The notes: generated by a model not told the origin, from the letters alone. A stretch of 47,797 nt of DNA from Azohydromonas lata NBRC 102462 (GCF_001571085.1 NZ_BCTC01000047.1:1-47797), one strand, 5' to 3'. Counted from the stretch's first letter, positions 10,546-22,587 are shown. Numbers and translations: made by a program.

Positions 10546-10920
10546 GGTTTTGGGCGGGTTCTGGAGGGTCAGGTGATGCGTTTGCGGGGAATGCGGTCAT
10601 TGTCCGCGCCGCCGGGGCGGCCCCTGGGCGGGCCGCCCCTCGCTGCGCAGCGAGCGGCATGCCCGTGCGGACGGTCGCCGTGCAGCAAGCCCGCTCCCGC
10701 GGGGTGGGCCGCCGGCACCGGCCGCCCCTGCCGCGCCGGTGCGTTGCGCGTGGTTCATATTGGCGAGCGCATTTGCCGCACAAGCGTGAAAACTGCGCTT
10801 GACCTGGATTGCCATTTGTAACAGTGCATTTGGGTGCGCAGTGCTTTTTCAGGCCGGCAAGAGAAAGTCGGCGGGAGAAAATGCGATCATTGGCGACATA
10901 ACGTGACCGAGAGTGCCGGC
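10546..10920. other. Divergent intergenic region with stacked inverted repeats
   Basis: The 375 bases separate nadE (minus) from the LysR gene (plus). They hold a perfect 9-bp inverted repeat (GGGGCGGCC, 10614-10622, with its complement at 10631-10639) followed directly by the 14-bp palindrome TCGCTGCGCAGCGA (10640-10653). The half nearer the LysR gene (10740-10900) is less GC-rich and should hold its promoter. I could not place a confident -35/-10 pair. No ORF here looks real. Confidence 0.5.
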
Positions 10921-11853
10921 ATGCTGGACCGCCAACAATTACATACCTTCGCAACCATCGTCGAGGAAGGCAGTTTTGAAAGGGCCGCCGCCATACTCAG
11001 CCTGAGCCGCGGCGCCGTTTCGCAGCGCATCAAGCTGCTGGAGGAATCGGTGTCCTCCATATTGCTGGTCCGCCAAAAGCCCGTGGTGCCCACACCTGCG
11101 GGCGAAATCCTGTTGGGCCATATCCGCGCGCTGCGCCTGCTGGAGGATTCCACGCTGCGCCAGATCGCGCCCGGCGGCGACGGGCGCGGACCCGTGCCGC
11201 TGAGCATCGCCGTCAACCCCGACTCGATGGCGAGCTGGTTGGCGCCGCTGCTGCGCACGCCGCTGCTGCAGCACTCGCGCGTGGCGCTGGAGATCATTGC
11301 CGAGGACCAGGACCACACCCTGGAGCGGCTGGCGCGGGGCGAGGCCATAGGCTGCATCTCCACCGCCAGCAAGGCATCCACGGGCTTCGTGGCCGACGCG
11401 CTGGGCGTCATGGAATACCGCTGCCTGGCCAGCACCGCGCTGGCCGAGCGCGCCTTCCCAGAGGGGCTGACGCTGCAGTCCGCGCTGGAGACGCCGGCCG
11501 TGCTCTTCAACCGCCGCGACGGGCTGCACGACGAGTTCCTGCAGGCGCGCTTCGGCATGCGCATAGACCGCTACCCGCGCCACTACCTGCCCGCGCCCGG
11601 CGCCGTCCTGGCGGCGGTGCGCGCGGGCTGCGCCTATGGCCTGGTGCCCATGCTGCAGCTCAACCCCGAAGGCGCCGCCGCGCTGCCGCCGGACCTGGTG
11701 GACCTGGCGCCCGCGCACCCCGTGCGCGTGGCCCTGTACTGGCACCACTGGCAGGACGAGCCGCCCGTCGCGCGCGAGCTCAGCGAGGCCATCGTGGCCC
11801 TGGGCCGCGAAAGGCTGGCCGCCATGCCCGCCGCCGTCGGCAACGCGGCTTGA
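10921..11853 (+). CDS. LysR-family regulator, ArgP/IciA type
   Basis: The 310-residue protein from ATG 10921 has an N-terminal winged helix-turn-helix (MLDRQQLHTFATIVEEGSFE, then AAILSLSRGAVSQRIKLLEE) closely resembling ArgP. It is followed by the two-lobed effector domain, with a PNP-type start SIAVNPDSMASW and YGLVPMLQL near the end. ArgP proteins control lysine/arginine export and related genes. No LysE/ArgO exporter gene is adjacent here, so the regulon is unknown and the symbol is left blank. An upstream in-frame start at 10834 exists but would add a tail not typical of the family. Confidence 0.85.
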   Translation: MLDRQQLHTFATIVEEGSFERAAAILSLSRGAVSQRIKLLEESVSSILLVRQKPVVPTPAGEILLGHIRALRLLEDSTLRQIAPGGDGRGPVPLSIAVNPDSMASWLAPLLRTPLLQHSRVALEIIAEDQDHTLERLARGEAIGCISTASKASTGFVADALGVMEYRCLASTALAERAFPEGLTLQSALETPAVLFNRRDGLHDEFLQARFGMRIDRYPRHYLPAPGAVLAAVRAGCAYGLVPMLQLNPEGAAALPPDLVDLAPAHPVRVALYWHHWQDEPPVARELSEAIVALGRERLAAMPAAVGNAA

Positions 11854-12128
11854 TTCGCCCGTCCTGCCGCTGAGCGCCGGCAGCCGTTTGCCGCCTGCGC
11901 CCAATAACCAAGGCCGATATTGGCCTGGGCGTCGGCACGTCAATATGAAATGCATTTCCGGACAGGCCTGAGAACTCTCGGGCATTCGCCGCCTTGAATG
12001 AAGTCAAGTTTTCGACAAATCCGTGTTCGAAAAAATTGAGATTCATTTATATATTCTGAAAATCACGAAATTCCGGGGATGAAACTGCCGGTCCGTGTCA
12101 TTGGGAATAAGTCGGCGTCATGGTGCCG
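11854..12128. other. Convergent intergenic region, partly low GC
   Basis: The region lies between the ends of the argP-like and copper oxidase genes. Near 11913-11930 there is a small GC-rich inverted repeat (AGGCC ... GGCCT) that may terminate the argP-like transcript. A weak stem occurs at 12009-12015 / 12027-12033 (TTTTCGA ... TCGAAAA). Bases 12000-12100 are much more A/T-rich than the surroundings. I see no gene. Confidence 0.4.
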
Positions 12129-13826
12129 TCAGGCTAGAGTGCTGAGGTGCAATATGCTGGCCGGCGACGGCACGCCTTGGGCGTCGAATACGAAAAGCAG
12201 GTAGTGGCCCGGCGGCAATAGATTGGGCGAGGCGGGCAGCGCGGCGCGCAGCCGCGTGCCGTCCTGGGTGAAGGCCAGGCTGGTGAAGCGCTGCTCCACG
12301 TTGAGCGCATGCGTGGCCGAGCCCGCACGCAGCAGCGTCACGCGGCGGGCCGTGGTGCCCGCGGCCAGCGTGAGCGCCAGCTCGCTGCCCAGCCGCGCCT
12401 GCGCGGGCGCGGCCACCGCGGGGCGCGGGGCCAGGCGGCCGGAGCCGTCGGCCATGAACAGGTAGGGCGGGTAATAGATCTCGCCGTTGAGCTGCGTCAG
12501 CGGCCCCGGCGCGCCGCCGCCGCCGGTGAGTACGCTGCCGTCGGCCAGCAGCAGCGCGGCGGAGTGGTAGAGCCGCGCCTGAGCGGCGCGCGCCGTGCGT
12601 GTCCACAGCCCGGTGGCCGGGTTCCACAGCTCGCCCGCGTAGTGCGCGTCGGCCAGCCGGTTGGGCGTGACGGAGCCGCCGTTGACCCACACCTGCCCGT
12701 CGGCCAGCACCGTGGCGCCGCCCCACTGGCGGTTGGTGGGCACGGCGGCGGTGGCCTGCACGCGCGGCGCTGCGCCGTTGAGGTCCAGCACCACCGCGCG
12801 GCGGCTGCCGCGCAGCGACAGGATGCGCCCCGGCGCGAACATGGCCGAGGGCAGCCGCATGTTGGCCGGCGGCACCCAGGCGCTCCAGCGCGAGAGGCTG
12901 CCCGCGCCGCGCACGTCCAGGCTGAAGAGCTGCCCGTCGTGGCCGAGGATGAACACGTCCCCCCGCGGCGCCACCCAGGCCCGCGGGTAATAGAAGCTGT
13001 CGGCCGTCTCGCCGTAGGCCTCGTCGCTGGCCGCGCCGGCCAGGCGGCGCCAGCCCTGGCCGGGCGTGAACGCCTCCGGCGTGCTGGCCACCTCGCGGCC
13101 CACCACCACGCCGCCGCTGCGCAGCACGCGCATGCGCCCGCCCAGCACCACGCGCTCGCCCGCGGGCGTGAGCACCAGCGTGGGGTACCAGCGCGGGTAG
13201 GCCAGGGCACCGGCGCGCGCGAGCCGGTTGGTGGCCGGGTCGAACAGGTTGACGTCGGGGTTGCCCTCGTTGGTGGTGCCGCCGCGGTCCAGGTCGCCGC
13301 CCACCAGCATCACCTGGCCGCCGGGCAGCAGCGCCTGCGCGGCGCAGAACACGTCGGTGCCGGTCTGGTTGGGCAGCGTGGTGAAGGCCTCCGGCCCAAG
13401 GCCCAGGGCCGGGTCCCACACGGTGTAGAGCAGGCCCGCGCCCTGGCGCCCAAGCCGGTCGGTGCCGTAGGCCAGCACCCGCGCGTCCGGCAGCAGCGCC
13501 ATGTGTATGGGCATCACGGGCCAGGTGAAGACGGGTCCGAAGGCGCCCTCCACGTGCGCGCGCGGCCCGCCGTTGAACGCCGCCGCGCCGGCCGCCAGTT
13601 GCTGCGCCGTCTCGGTGTCGGCGGCGGTGTCGGCGGGGGATGCGCCGTCCTGGCCGCCGCCGCAGCCGCCCAGGGCCCCCAGGGCGCCCAGCAGGCCGGC
13701 CAGACCCAGACCGGCTCTTGGGGACCCGTGCGCCAAGCAGGCCAGGTAGGCCAGCGCGGCACGGCGCGGCGGGATGGGGCGGTCGGCTTGGGCCGCGCGT
13801 GCGGCGGCGGCGGGGTGCTTGGGCAT
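12129..13826 (-). CDS. Copper-radical oxidase (galactose/glyoxal oxidase family) lipoprotein
   Basis: The 565-residue protein starts at ATG 13826 with AGGAG 7 bases upstream. A twin-Arg/hydrophobic leader ends in the lipobox LGGC (Cys55), implying a membrane-anchored periplasmic or surface lipoprotein. The body is a kelch-type beta-propeller plus the C-terminal E-set domain. Residues matching the fungal galactose oxidase centre are all present: Cys161 (DVFCAAQ) and Tyr214 (RWYPTL) for the thioether cofactor, Tyr420-His421 (RLYHSAALLLADG) and His506 (ATHALNVEQR). The 85-residue spacing between His421 and His506 equals that between His496 and His581 of galactose oxidase. It is therefore expected to oxidise alcohols or aldehydes to yield hydrogen peroxide; the substrate is unknown. 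Confidence 0.88.
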   Translation of the reverse strand: MPKHPAAAARAAQADRPIPPRRAALAYLACLAHGSPRAGLGLAGLLGALGALGGCGGGQDGASPADTAADTETAQQLAAGAAAFNGGPRAHVEGAFGPVFTWPVMPIHMALLPDARVLAYGTDRLGRQGAGLLYTVWDPALGLGPEAFTTLPNQTGTDVFCAAQALLPGGQVMLVGGDLDRGGTTNEGNPDVNLFDPATNRLARAGALAYPRWYPTLVLTPAGERVVLGGRMRVLRSGGVVVGREVASTPEAFTPGQGWRRLAGAASDEAYGETADSFYYPRAWVAPRGDVFILGHDGQLFSLDVRGAGSLSRWSAWVPPANMRLPSAMFAPGRILSLRGSRRAVVLDLNGAAPRVQATAAVPTNRQWGGATVLADGQVWVNGGSVTPNRLADAHYAGELWNPATGLWTRTARAAQARLYHSAALLLADGSVLTGGGGAPGPLTQLNGEIYYPPYLFMADGSGRLAPRPAVAAPAQARLGSELALTLAAGTTARRVTLLRAGSATHALNVEQRFTSLAFTQDGTRLRAALPASPNLLPPGHYLLFVFDAQGVPSPASILHLSTLA

Positions 13827-13968
13827 GGGCCATCTCCTGGCGTTGCGACCCTCTCCCGGGCAGGCCGCGAAGGCGGCTCGCCGGCGCGCAACGGCGGCTT
13901 CCATGCTGGGTCGCGACGGCGGCCGCGCACAGCGCGGAAGCGGGGGAAGCGCGTAACCGAAAGCAGGC

Positions 13969-14337
13969 TTGCGCTCCATCAGCCGCCGCGCCCGCGGCCG
14001 CGCGCAGCATGGCCGCACGGGCAGCGCCTACACCCCGGGCGAGGCCAAGGCGCTGGGCCGCGAGGTGCAGGGTTTCGACGAGGCCGCTTGGGCGCGCCAC
14101 CGCTACGCCATCGTCCTGCGCGCCAGCCTGGCGAAGTTCGGCCAGCACCCGGCCCTGCGCGAGTGGCTGCTGTCCACGGGCGGCGCCGTGCTGGCGCAGG
14201 CCAACCCCCTGGACGCCGTCTGGGGCACGGGCCTGAGCGCCGCCCATCCCGATGCGCGCCGCCCCGGGCGCTGGCCCGGGCTCAACCTGCTGGGCTTTGC
14301 GCTCATGCAGGCGCGCGACGGCCTGCGTGCCCGCTAG
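13969..14337 (+). pseudogene. 5'-truncated NADAR-family (DUF1768) gene
   Basis: From about base 14029 the frame encodes the C-terminal two-thirds of a NADAR domain: TPGEAKALGREVQGFDE, then NPLDAVWGTGLS and WPGLNLLGFALMQARDGL, the family's closing motifs. Full proteins are about 150-190 residues and begin with a segment carrying the catalytic Glu (AEHYMM-type motif), which is missing. A stop codon at 13954-13956 closes the frame just upstream, and the preceding residues are Arg-rich non-family sequence. The divergent copper oxidase gene occupies the place of the lost 5' end. Intact members hydrolyse N-glycosidic bonds in riboflavin intermediates or ADP-ribose adducts; this remnant is probably inactive. 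Confidence 0.72.
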
Positions 14338-14428
14338 CGCAAAAAGCTGGTTTTTTCCGTAAAGCCCGGAAACCGTGCCGGTCCTCCCGCCGGCGGTTTG
14401 GCGCCGGCCAGGGGGCATGGCGACAATG

Positions 14429-14445
14429 GCCCCCCTTTGGGGGGC
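14429..14445. other. GC-rich hairpin upstream of the hybrid kinase
   Basis: The perfect 7-bp inverted repeat GCCCCCC-TTT-GGGGGGC lies about 60 bases upstream of the kinase start. It could be a terminator for the truncated NADAR transcript or a leader hairpin. There is no T tract after it. Confidence 0.4.
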
Positions 14446-14504
14446 TGCGCGATGCGGCGCCTCGTCCATGCATGGCCCCAACCGCGGCGGCCGGTTGTTG
14501 TCCT

Positions 14505-18029
<3,525 letters not shown>

Positions 18030-18123
18030 AGGGTCGGGCCTGGATGATGGCTCCCCATGCGGTGCCTCCGGGTTTTCGAGACCGGCTGTTGTCATCGGCA
18101 ACGACGGTGCGGTCATGCTATTT

Positions 18124-18196
18124 GGCTTGTAGGAGGCCCGCTTGCGGGCCGAATCGTGGACCGGCTGCAATTCGGCCCGCAAGCGGGCCTCCTACA
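18124..18196. repeat. REPIN 1 (two inverted REP elements)
   Basis: The left REP (18124-18154) reads GTAGGAG then a GGCCCG-CTTG-CGGGCC hairpin then GAAT. The right copy (18170-18196) is its reverse complement, separated by 15 bases. This head-to-head pair is the form of a REPIN, the unit moved by RAYT transposases. It lies 95 bases after the hybrid kinase stop and could also end its transcript. Confidence 0.85.
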
Positions 18197-18260
18197 TGGC
18201 GCGCTGCAATGCTCCCGCGGCATTGGGGTCATAAAGGGCTACAGGACCTTTCCTGCAGAT

Positions 18261-18294
18261 GGAACGTTTCCAGGCTGCTGGAAAGGATCGTTCC
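18261..18294. repeat. Long imperfect hairpin next to REP sequences
   Basis: GGAACG at 18261-18266 pairs with CGTTCC at 18289-18294. TTTCCAG at 18267-18273 pairs with CTGGAAA at 18278-18284, around a GCTG loop. The result is a 13-bp stem with a 4-base bulge (GGAT). It is unrelated to the REP sequence and lies between REPIN 1 and the transposase gene. Confidence 0.55.
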
Positions 18295-18304
18295 CTCGGT
18301 AACC

Positions 18305-18354
18305 ACAAGCCGTGCCGCGCCACGGCTTGTAGGAGGCCCGCTGGCGGGCCGAAC
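18305..18354. repeat. Solitary REP element with adjoining inverted repeat
   Basis: Bases 18323-18354 are a single REP with the same GTAGGAG head as the REPINs but a variant loop (GGCCCGCTGGCGGGCC). Directly upstream, ACAAGCCGTG (18305-18314) is a perfect inverted copy of CACGGCTTGT (18321-18330), the REP's own leading edge. This suggests a half-deleted inverted partner. It lies 58 bases upstream of the transposase start. Confidence 0.75.
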
Positions 18355-18411
18355 CTTTCTCCAGCACGGGCACAGTTCCAGGCCAGCCTGCATGCAGTGA
18401 CACTTTCAGGC

Positions 18412-18864
18412 ATGGCGCATCAGCAACGATTGCGTATTGGAAGGGCTTCGCTGCCAGGCCAGGCCTATCACGTCATCTCCGCGACGCAAGCTCGGCGCCC
18501 AGTGTTCGCTGTTCCCGAGGTGGCCCGCGTTGTCATTCGTGTAATGCGTGACATGCATGACGGCGGTTGGCTGCATTCGCACGCCTGGGTTTTGATGCCT
18601 GACCACTTGCACTGGCTCTTTACTTTAGGCGTTCGTGCAAACCTGTCAGGCACGGTGAACCGTTTCAAGTCAGCCAGTGCGCATGCCGTACGTGGGCTTG
18701 ATCCACGCACATCCCCGGTCTGGCAGGCAGGCTTCTTTGACCATGGTGTTCGCCAGGAAGAGGAGCTTCGCGGCATCGCCCGCTACATCGTCGCCAATCC
18801 TCTGCGTGCTGGACTGTGTGAACGGGTCGGAGACTATCCCTGGTGGGACGTAGAGTGGCTTTGA
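18412..18864 (+). CDS. REP-associated tyrosine transposase (RAYT, Y1/HUH family)
   Basis: The 150-residue protein from ATG 18412 belongs to the single-tyrosine HUH transposases. The metal-binding motif is MPDHLHWLF (His65, His67) and the catalytic Tyr125 lies in RYIVANPLRAGL, the RAYT signature. RAYTs nick REP hairpins and are domesticated single-copy genes that maintain REPIN populations rather than moving themselves. REP elements flank it on both sides. Base composition is lower in G+C than the neighbours, with more relaxed codon use, consistent with horizontal acquisition. A longer start at 18259 would read through the hairpin and REP, so I reject it. The ribosome site is weak. Confidence 0.93.
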   Translation: MAHQQRLRIGRASLPGQAYHVISATQARRPVFAVPEVARVVIRVMRDMHDGGWLHSHAWVLMPDHLHWLFTLGVRANLSGTVNRFKSASAHAVRGLDPRTSPVWQAGFFDHGVRQEEELRGIARYIVANPLRAGLCERVGDYPWWDVEWL

Positions 18865-18892
18865 CAGCAGGCCTGCTCTGGCTGCGCCGCTT

Positions 18893-18972
18893 CGGCTTGT
18901 AGGAGGCCCGCTTGCGGGCCGAATTGCAGCCGCCGGGCGACGATTTCGGCCCGCAAGCGGGCCTCCTACAAG
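18893..18972. repeat. REPIN 2 (two inverted REP elements)
   Basis: The left REP (18893-18924) matches REPIN 1's left arm. The right arm (about 18945-18972) is its reverse complement, with about 20 bases of spacer unrelated to REPIN 1's spacer. It begins 28 bases after the transposase stop. Conserved ends with a divergent middle are what REPINs look like. Confidence 0.85.
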
Positions 18973-19207
18973 TCGTGTTGCCACAGCGCTGCGGGCTTGA
19001 TCCCGCTCAAGCCGCTCGCCGCGCTGCCTCCTATGCTGGCCCGCACGGGCCGCCCGCGCCCCAAGCGGCGGCTGAAGAACGCGGGGAGCCGTCCATGCAG
19101 CACGCCTTCTTCCTGGCCTTCAACGGGTGCCGCCGGCTTGGCCGGGCCGGCCACCGTCTTCAGCAGCCCCGGGCCGGCGCCGCCCGCCGTTCAGCGGGAG
19201 GTGGCGC
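18973..19207. other. Intergenic region upstream of the beta-CASP RNase gene
   Basis: I see no convincing gene. Short open frames on both strands here are Arg/Pro/Ala-rich and look like GC shadows. The stretch should contain the promoter of the downstream two-gene operon, but no clear -35/-10 can be placed. Confidence 0.4.
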
Positions 19208-20569
19208 ATGAAGCTCGGCTTTCACGGCGCTGCCGGCACCGTCACCGGCTCCAAGTACCTGGTGGAGCACCGCGGCCGGCGGCTGCTGGTGGACTGCGGG
19301 CTGTTCCAGGGCTGGAAGCCGCTGCGCGAGCTCAACTGGGAGCCGCTGCCCTTCGCCCCCGGCGAGGTGGACGCCGTGCTGCTCACCCACGCCCACCTGG
19401 ACCACGCCGGCGCCCTGCCGCTGCTCGTCCGCCAGGGTTTCGCGGGGCCCGTGCTCGCCACGCCCGCCACCGCGGACCTCTGCGGGCTGCTGCTCCCGGA
19501 CAGCGCCCACATCCAGGAGGAGGACGCCGCCTACGCCAACCGCCACCACACCTCGCGCCACTTGCCGGCCGAGCCGCTCTACACCAGCGAGGACGCGCAG
19601 CGCGCCCTGCGCCACCTGCAGCCGCTGCCGCTGCACACGGCCACCGAAGTCATCCCCGGCGTCACCGCCCGCTTCAGCCGCGCCGGCCACATCCTGGGCG
19701 CGGCCTCGCTCACGCTGGAGGCCGAGGGCCGCACGCTGCTCTTCTCCGGCGACTTGGGCCGGCCGGACGACCCGCTCATGCGCGAGGCCGAAGCCGCGCC
19801 GCGCGCGGACTGGATCGTCGTGGAGTCCACCTACGGCGACCGGCTGCACCCGGCCGAGGACGCCATGGCGGCGCTGGCCGACGTCATCAACCGCACCGCG
19901 GCGCGCGCCGGCACGGTGCTGGTGCCGGCCTTCGCGGTGGGCCGCGCGCAGCTCGTCCTGCTCATGGTCCACCGGCTGCGCGAGGCCGGGGCCATCCCCG
20001 AGCTGCCCGTGTTCCTGGACAGCCCCATGGCCATAGACACCACGGCCCTCTACGGCCGCCACCCCGGCGAGCACCGGCTCTCGCCGCGCGAGTGCGCGGC
20101 CATGTGCGGCGCGGCGCAGATGGTGCGCACGGCGCCGCAGTCGCGGGCGCTGTCGTCCGCGCGCTTCCCGGCGGTGGTCATCTCCGCCAGCGGCATGGCC
20201 ACCGGCGGGCGCGTGCTGCACCACCTGGCGCAGCGGCTGCCGGACCGGCGCAACACCGTGGTGCTGGTGGGCTACCAGGCCGGAGGCACGCGCGGCGCGC
20301 GGCTGCTGGCCGGGGAGAAGACGCTGCGCATCTTTGGCCAGGACGTGCCCGTGCGCGCCGAGGTGGCGTCGCTCAGCGGGCTCTCGGCCCATGCGGACGC
20401 GGACCAGCTGCTGGCCTGGCTGCGCTCCAGCCCGCAGGCGCCGCGCCGCGTGTTCGTCACCCACGGCGAGCCCGCGGCGGCCGACGCGCTGCGCTGCCGC
20501 GTGGAGCACGAGCTGCACTGGCCCGCCACGGTGCCGCTGCTTGGGCGCACCGTGGAGCTGGGCGCATGA
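19208..20569 (+). CDS. Metallo-beta-lactamase/beta-CASP RNA-processing exonuclease
   Basis: The 453-residue protein from ATG 19208 (GGGAGG 6 bases upstream) has the MBL zinc motif THAHLDHAG (His61, His63, Asp65, His66). The second-half metal ligands lie in [11 protein letters not shown] and [12 protein letters not shown]. The beta-CASP insert includes [22 protein letters not shown] and [12 protein letters not shown]. The CPSF73-like bacterial members are RNases. It is translationally coupled (ATGA overlap) to a nucleotide phosphorylase gene, which suggests RNA breakdown feeding NMP salvage. A start at 19127 is open but lacks a ribosome site and adds a non-conserved tail. Confidence 0.92.
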   Translation: MKLGFHGAAGTVTGSKYLVEHRGRRLLVDCGLFQGWKPLRELNWEPLPFAPGEVDAVLLTHAHLDHAGALPLLVRQGFAGPVLATPATADLCGLLLPDSAHIQEEDAAYANRHHTSRHLPAEPLYTSEDAQRALRHLQPLPLHTATEVIPGVTARFSRAGHILGAASLTLEAEGRTLLFSGDLGRPDDPLMREAEAAPRADWIVVESTYGDRLHPAEDAMAALADVINRTAARAGTVLVPAFAVGRAQLVLLMVHRLREAGAIPELPVFLDSPMAIDTTALYGRHPGEHRLSPRECAAMCGAAQMVRTAPQSRALSSARFPAVVISASGMATGGRVLHHLAQRLPDRRNTVVLVGYQAGGTRGARLLAGEKTLRIFGQDVPVRAEVASLSGLSAHADADQLLAWLRSSPQAPRRVFVTHGEPAAADALRCRVEHELHWPATVPLLGRTVELGA

Positions 20570-22095
20570 GCTGCCTGATGCGGGGCGGGCCGGCCGGCGC
20601 GCCGGCGCTGCGCGTGGTGCGCATGGGCATAGACACCTCGCAGGAGTTCGTCATCTACATGCCGCGCGAGGGCCCCGTGTGCCGCGCCGAAGGCTTCACG
20701 GCGCTGTCGCGGGTGGAACTGCGGCTGCGCGGGCGCTCGCTGATCGCCACGCTCAACGTGGTGGACGGCGGGCGGCTGGCGCCGGACGAGGCGGGCCTGA
20801 GCAACAGCGCCTGGCAGGCGCTGGGCGCGCGCCCCGGCGACGACGTGGACGTGGCGCACGCGCCGGTGCTGGAGTCCATGAGCCGCGTGCGCGCCAAGAT
20901 CTACGGCCACCGGCTGGACGCGGCGTCGCTGGCCGCCATCGTGGGCGACGTGGCCGCGGGCCGCTACCCGGACGTGCACATCGCCGCCTTCCTCACCGCC
21001 TGCGCGGGCGGCCGCATGGACGTGCAGGAAACCATAGAGCTCACCCGCGCCATGGTGGAGGTGGGCGAGCGCCTGGCCTGGCCGGGCGCGGTGACAGGCG
21101 ACAAGCACTGCGTGGGCGGGCTGCCGGGCAACCGCACCACGCCCATCGTCGTGGCGATTGCCGCGGCGGCCGGGCTGGTGGTGCCCAAGACGTCCTCGCG
21201 CGCCATCACCTCGCCCGCGGGCACGGCCGACGTGATGGAGACCATGGCCCCCGTGGCGCTGGACCTGCCCACGCTGCGCCGCGTGGTCTCGCGCGAGGGC
21301 GGCTGCCTGGCCTGGGGCGGCGCGCTGGCGCTGAGCCCGGCCGACGACGTGCTCATCCGCGTGGAGCGCCCGCTGGACCTGGACAGCGACGCGCAGCTCG
21401 TGGCCTCGGTGCTGTCCAAGAAGATCGCCGCGGGCTCCACCCACGTGCTGCTGGACGTGCCCGTGGGCCCCACCGCCAAGGTGCGCGGCGAGGCGGACTT
21501 CGTGCGCCTGAAGGCGCTGCTGGAGGTGGTGGCGCAGGCCCATGGCCTGCACGCGCGCGTGCTGCGCAGCGACGGCACGCAGCCCGTGGGCCGCGGCATG
21601 GGCCCGGCGCTGGAGGCGCACGACGTGCTGGCCGTGCTGCAGGGCCGCGCGGACGCGCCGGCCGACCTGCGCGACAAGGGCGTGGCGCTGGCCGCGGCGC
21701 TGCTGGAGTTCTGCGGCCGGGTGCCCGCGGGCGAGGGGCCGGCGGTGGCTGCGCGGCTGCTGGCGCAGGGCGCGGCGTGGCGCAAGTTCCTAGCGATCTG
21801 CGAGGCGCAGGGCGGTTTTCGCGAGCCGCCGCGCGCCGCGCTGCGCGAGCCCGCGCTGGCGCAGTGGAGCGGCCGCGTGACGGCCATGGACAGCCGCCGC
21901 CTGGCCCGCCTGGCCGCCCTGGCCGGTGCGCCCAACGTGGCCGTGGCCGGGCTGGAGCTGCACGTGAAGCTGGGCCAGCGGGTGGCCGTTGGGCAGCCGC
22001 TGCTGACCCTGCACGCCCAGGCGCGCGGCGAGCTGGATTACGCGCGCCAGTACCTGGCGGCCAGTGCGGTGTTCACGGTGGAGCGGGAAGAGTGA
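20566..22095 (+). CDS. AMP phosphorylase / thymidine phosphorylase family protein
   Basis: The 509-residue protein starts at ATG 20566, overlapping the previous stop by 4 bases. It has the archaeal-type N-terminal extension (about residues 1-90) seen in AMP phosphorylases. The pyrimidine-nucleoside phosphorylase core follows, with [15 protein letters not shown] and [19 protein letters not shown], closer to archaeal AMPpase than to E. coli DeoA. The C-terminal domain ends [14 protein letters not shown]. Known relatives phosphorolyse nucleoside 5'-monophosphates to base plus ribose-1,5-bisphosphate; thymidine phosphorylase activity is the alternative. A PRPP synthetase gene, often found nearby in related operons, is not here. 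Confidence 0.88.
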   Translation: MSCLMRGGPAGAPALRVVRMGIDTSQEFVIYMPREGPVCRAEGFTALSRVELRLRGRSLIATLNVVDGGRLAPDEAGLSNSAWQALGARPGDDVDVAHAPVLESMSRVRAKIYGHRLDAASLAAIVGDVAAGRYPDVHIAAFLTACAGGRMDVQETIELTRAMVEVGERLAWPGAVTGDKHCVGGLPGNRTTPIVVAIAAAAGLVVPKTSSRAITSPAGTADVMETMAPVALDLPTLRRVVSREGGCLAWGGALALSPADDVLIRVERPLDLDSDAQLVASVLSKKIAAGSTHVLLDVPVGPTAKVRGEADFVRLKALLEVVAQAHGLHARVLRSDGTQPVGRGMGPALEAHDVLAVLQGRADAPADLRDKGVALAAALLEFCGRVPAGEGPAVAARLLAQGAAWRKFLAICEAQGGFREPPRAALREPALAQWSGRVTAMDSRRLARLAALAGAPNVAVAGLELHVKLGQRVAVGQPLLTLHAQARGELDYARQYLAASAVFTVEREE

Positions 22096-22188
22096 GCCGC
22101 TGAACCGCGACGCCCGCACTCCTGGCCGGCTGCGCTGACGGGAATGTGGCTTGCCAACCGGGCATCGCCTTCACTTCGGGAGTACGCG

Positions 22189-22587
22189 ATGGCGGCGGCA
22201 TCACGGTTTCAACGGTCATTGTGTGCACTGGCGGTGAGCGGCCTCACGCTGCTGGCAAGCGGCGCCGCGTTGGCGCAGCCGGCTTCGGCACCCATGCATG
22301 GCGGCGCGGCCGCGTCCGGCCCCCTGCACGGCGGCGCCGGCCAGATGGACATGCACCAGGCCATGCGCCACGGCGCGCAGGCCATGCAGGACATGAAGCC
22401 CACCGGCAACGTGGACCGCGACTTCGCCGCCATGATGCGCATGCACCACCAGCAGGCCGTGGAGATGTCGCAGGCCTACCTGAAGCAGGCCAAGTCGCCG
22501 GAGATGAGGGCCATGGCGCAGAAGATCATCCGCGACCAGAAGCGAGAGATCGTGCAGTTCGACAAGTGGTTGCGGGCGCATAAGTAG
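22189..22587 (+). CDS. Periplasmic DUF305 protein
   Basis: The 132-residue protein from ATG 22189 (GGGAG 6 bases upstream) has a signal peptide (SLCALAVSGLTLLASGAALAQ), then a Met/His-rich linker (residues about 37-70). The ferritin-like DUF305 helices carry DFAAMMRMHHQQAVEMSQAYL and KIIRDQKREIVQFDKWL. DUF305 proteins are often found with copper-resistance genes, and the Met/His richness would suit metal binding. The copper-sensing regulator CueR is encoded just downstream on the opposite strand. Direct evidence for copper binding is lacking. Confidence 0.87.
   Translation: MAAASRFQRSLCALAVSGLTLLASGAALAQPASAPMHGGAAASGPLHGGAGQMDMHQAMRHGAQAMQDMKPTGNVDRDFAAMMRMHHQQAVEMSQAYLKQAKSPEMRAMAQKIIRDQKREIVQFDKWLRAHK

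Noticed and set aside
12309-14504. Upstream extension of the hybrid kinase frame across the copper oxidase gene
   Set aside because: The translation is low-complexity and antisense to a well-supported gene; kinase sequence begins at the Met before the membrane segment at 14505.
18124-18972. A CRISPR array or complete insertion sequence
   Set aside because: The repeats are palindromic REP elements in inverted pairs, unevenly spaced; there are no direct repeats with unique spacers and no IS terminal repeats around the gene.
18966-19154. Short minus-strand frame before the beta-CASP gene
   Set aside because: Low-complexity Arg/Pro/Gly translation, overlaps REPIN 2, and no ribosome site or family match.
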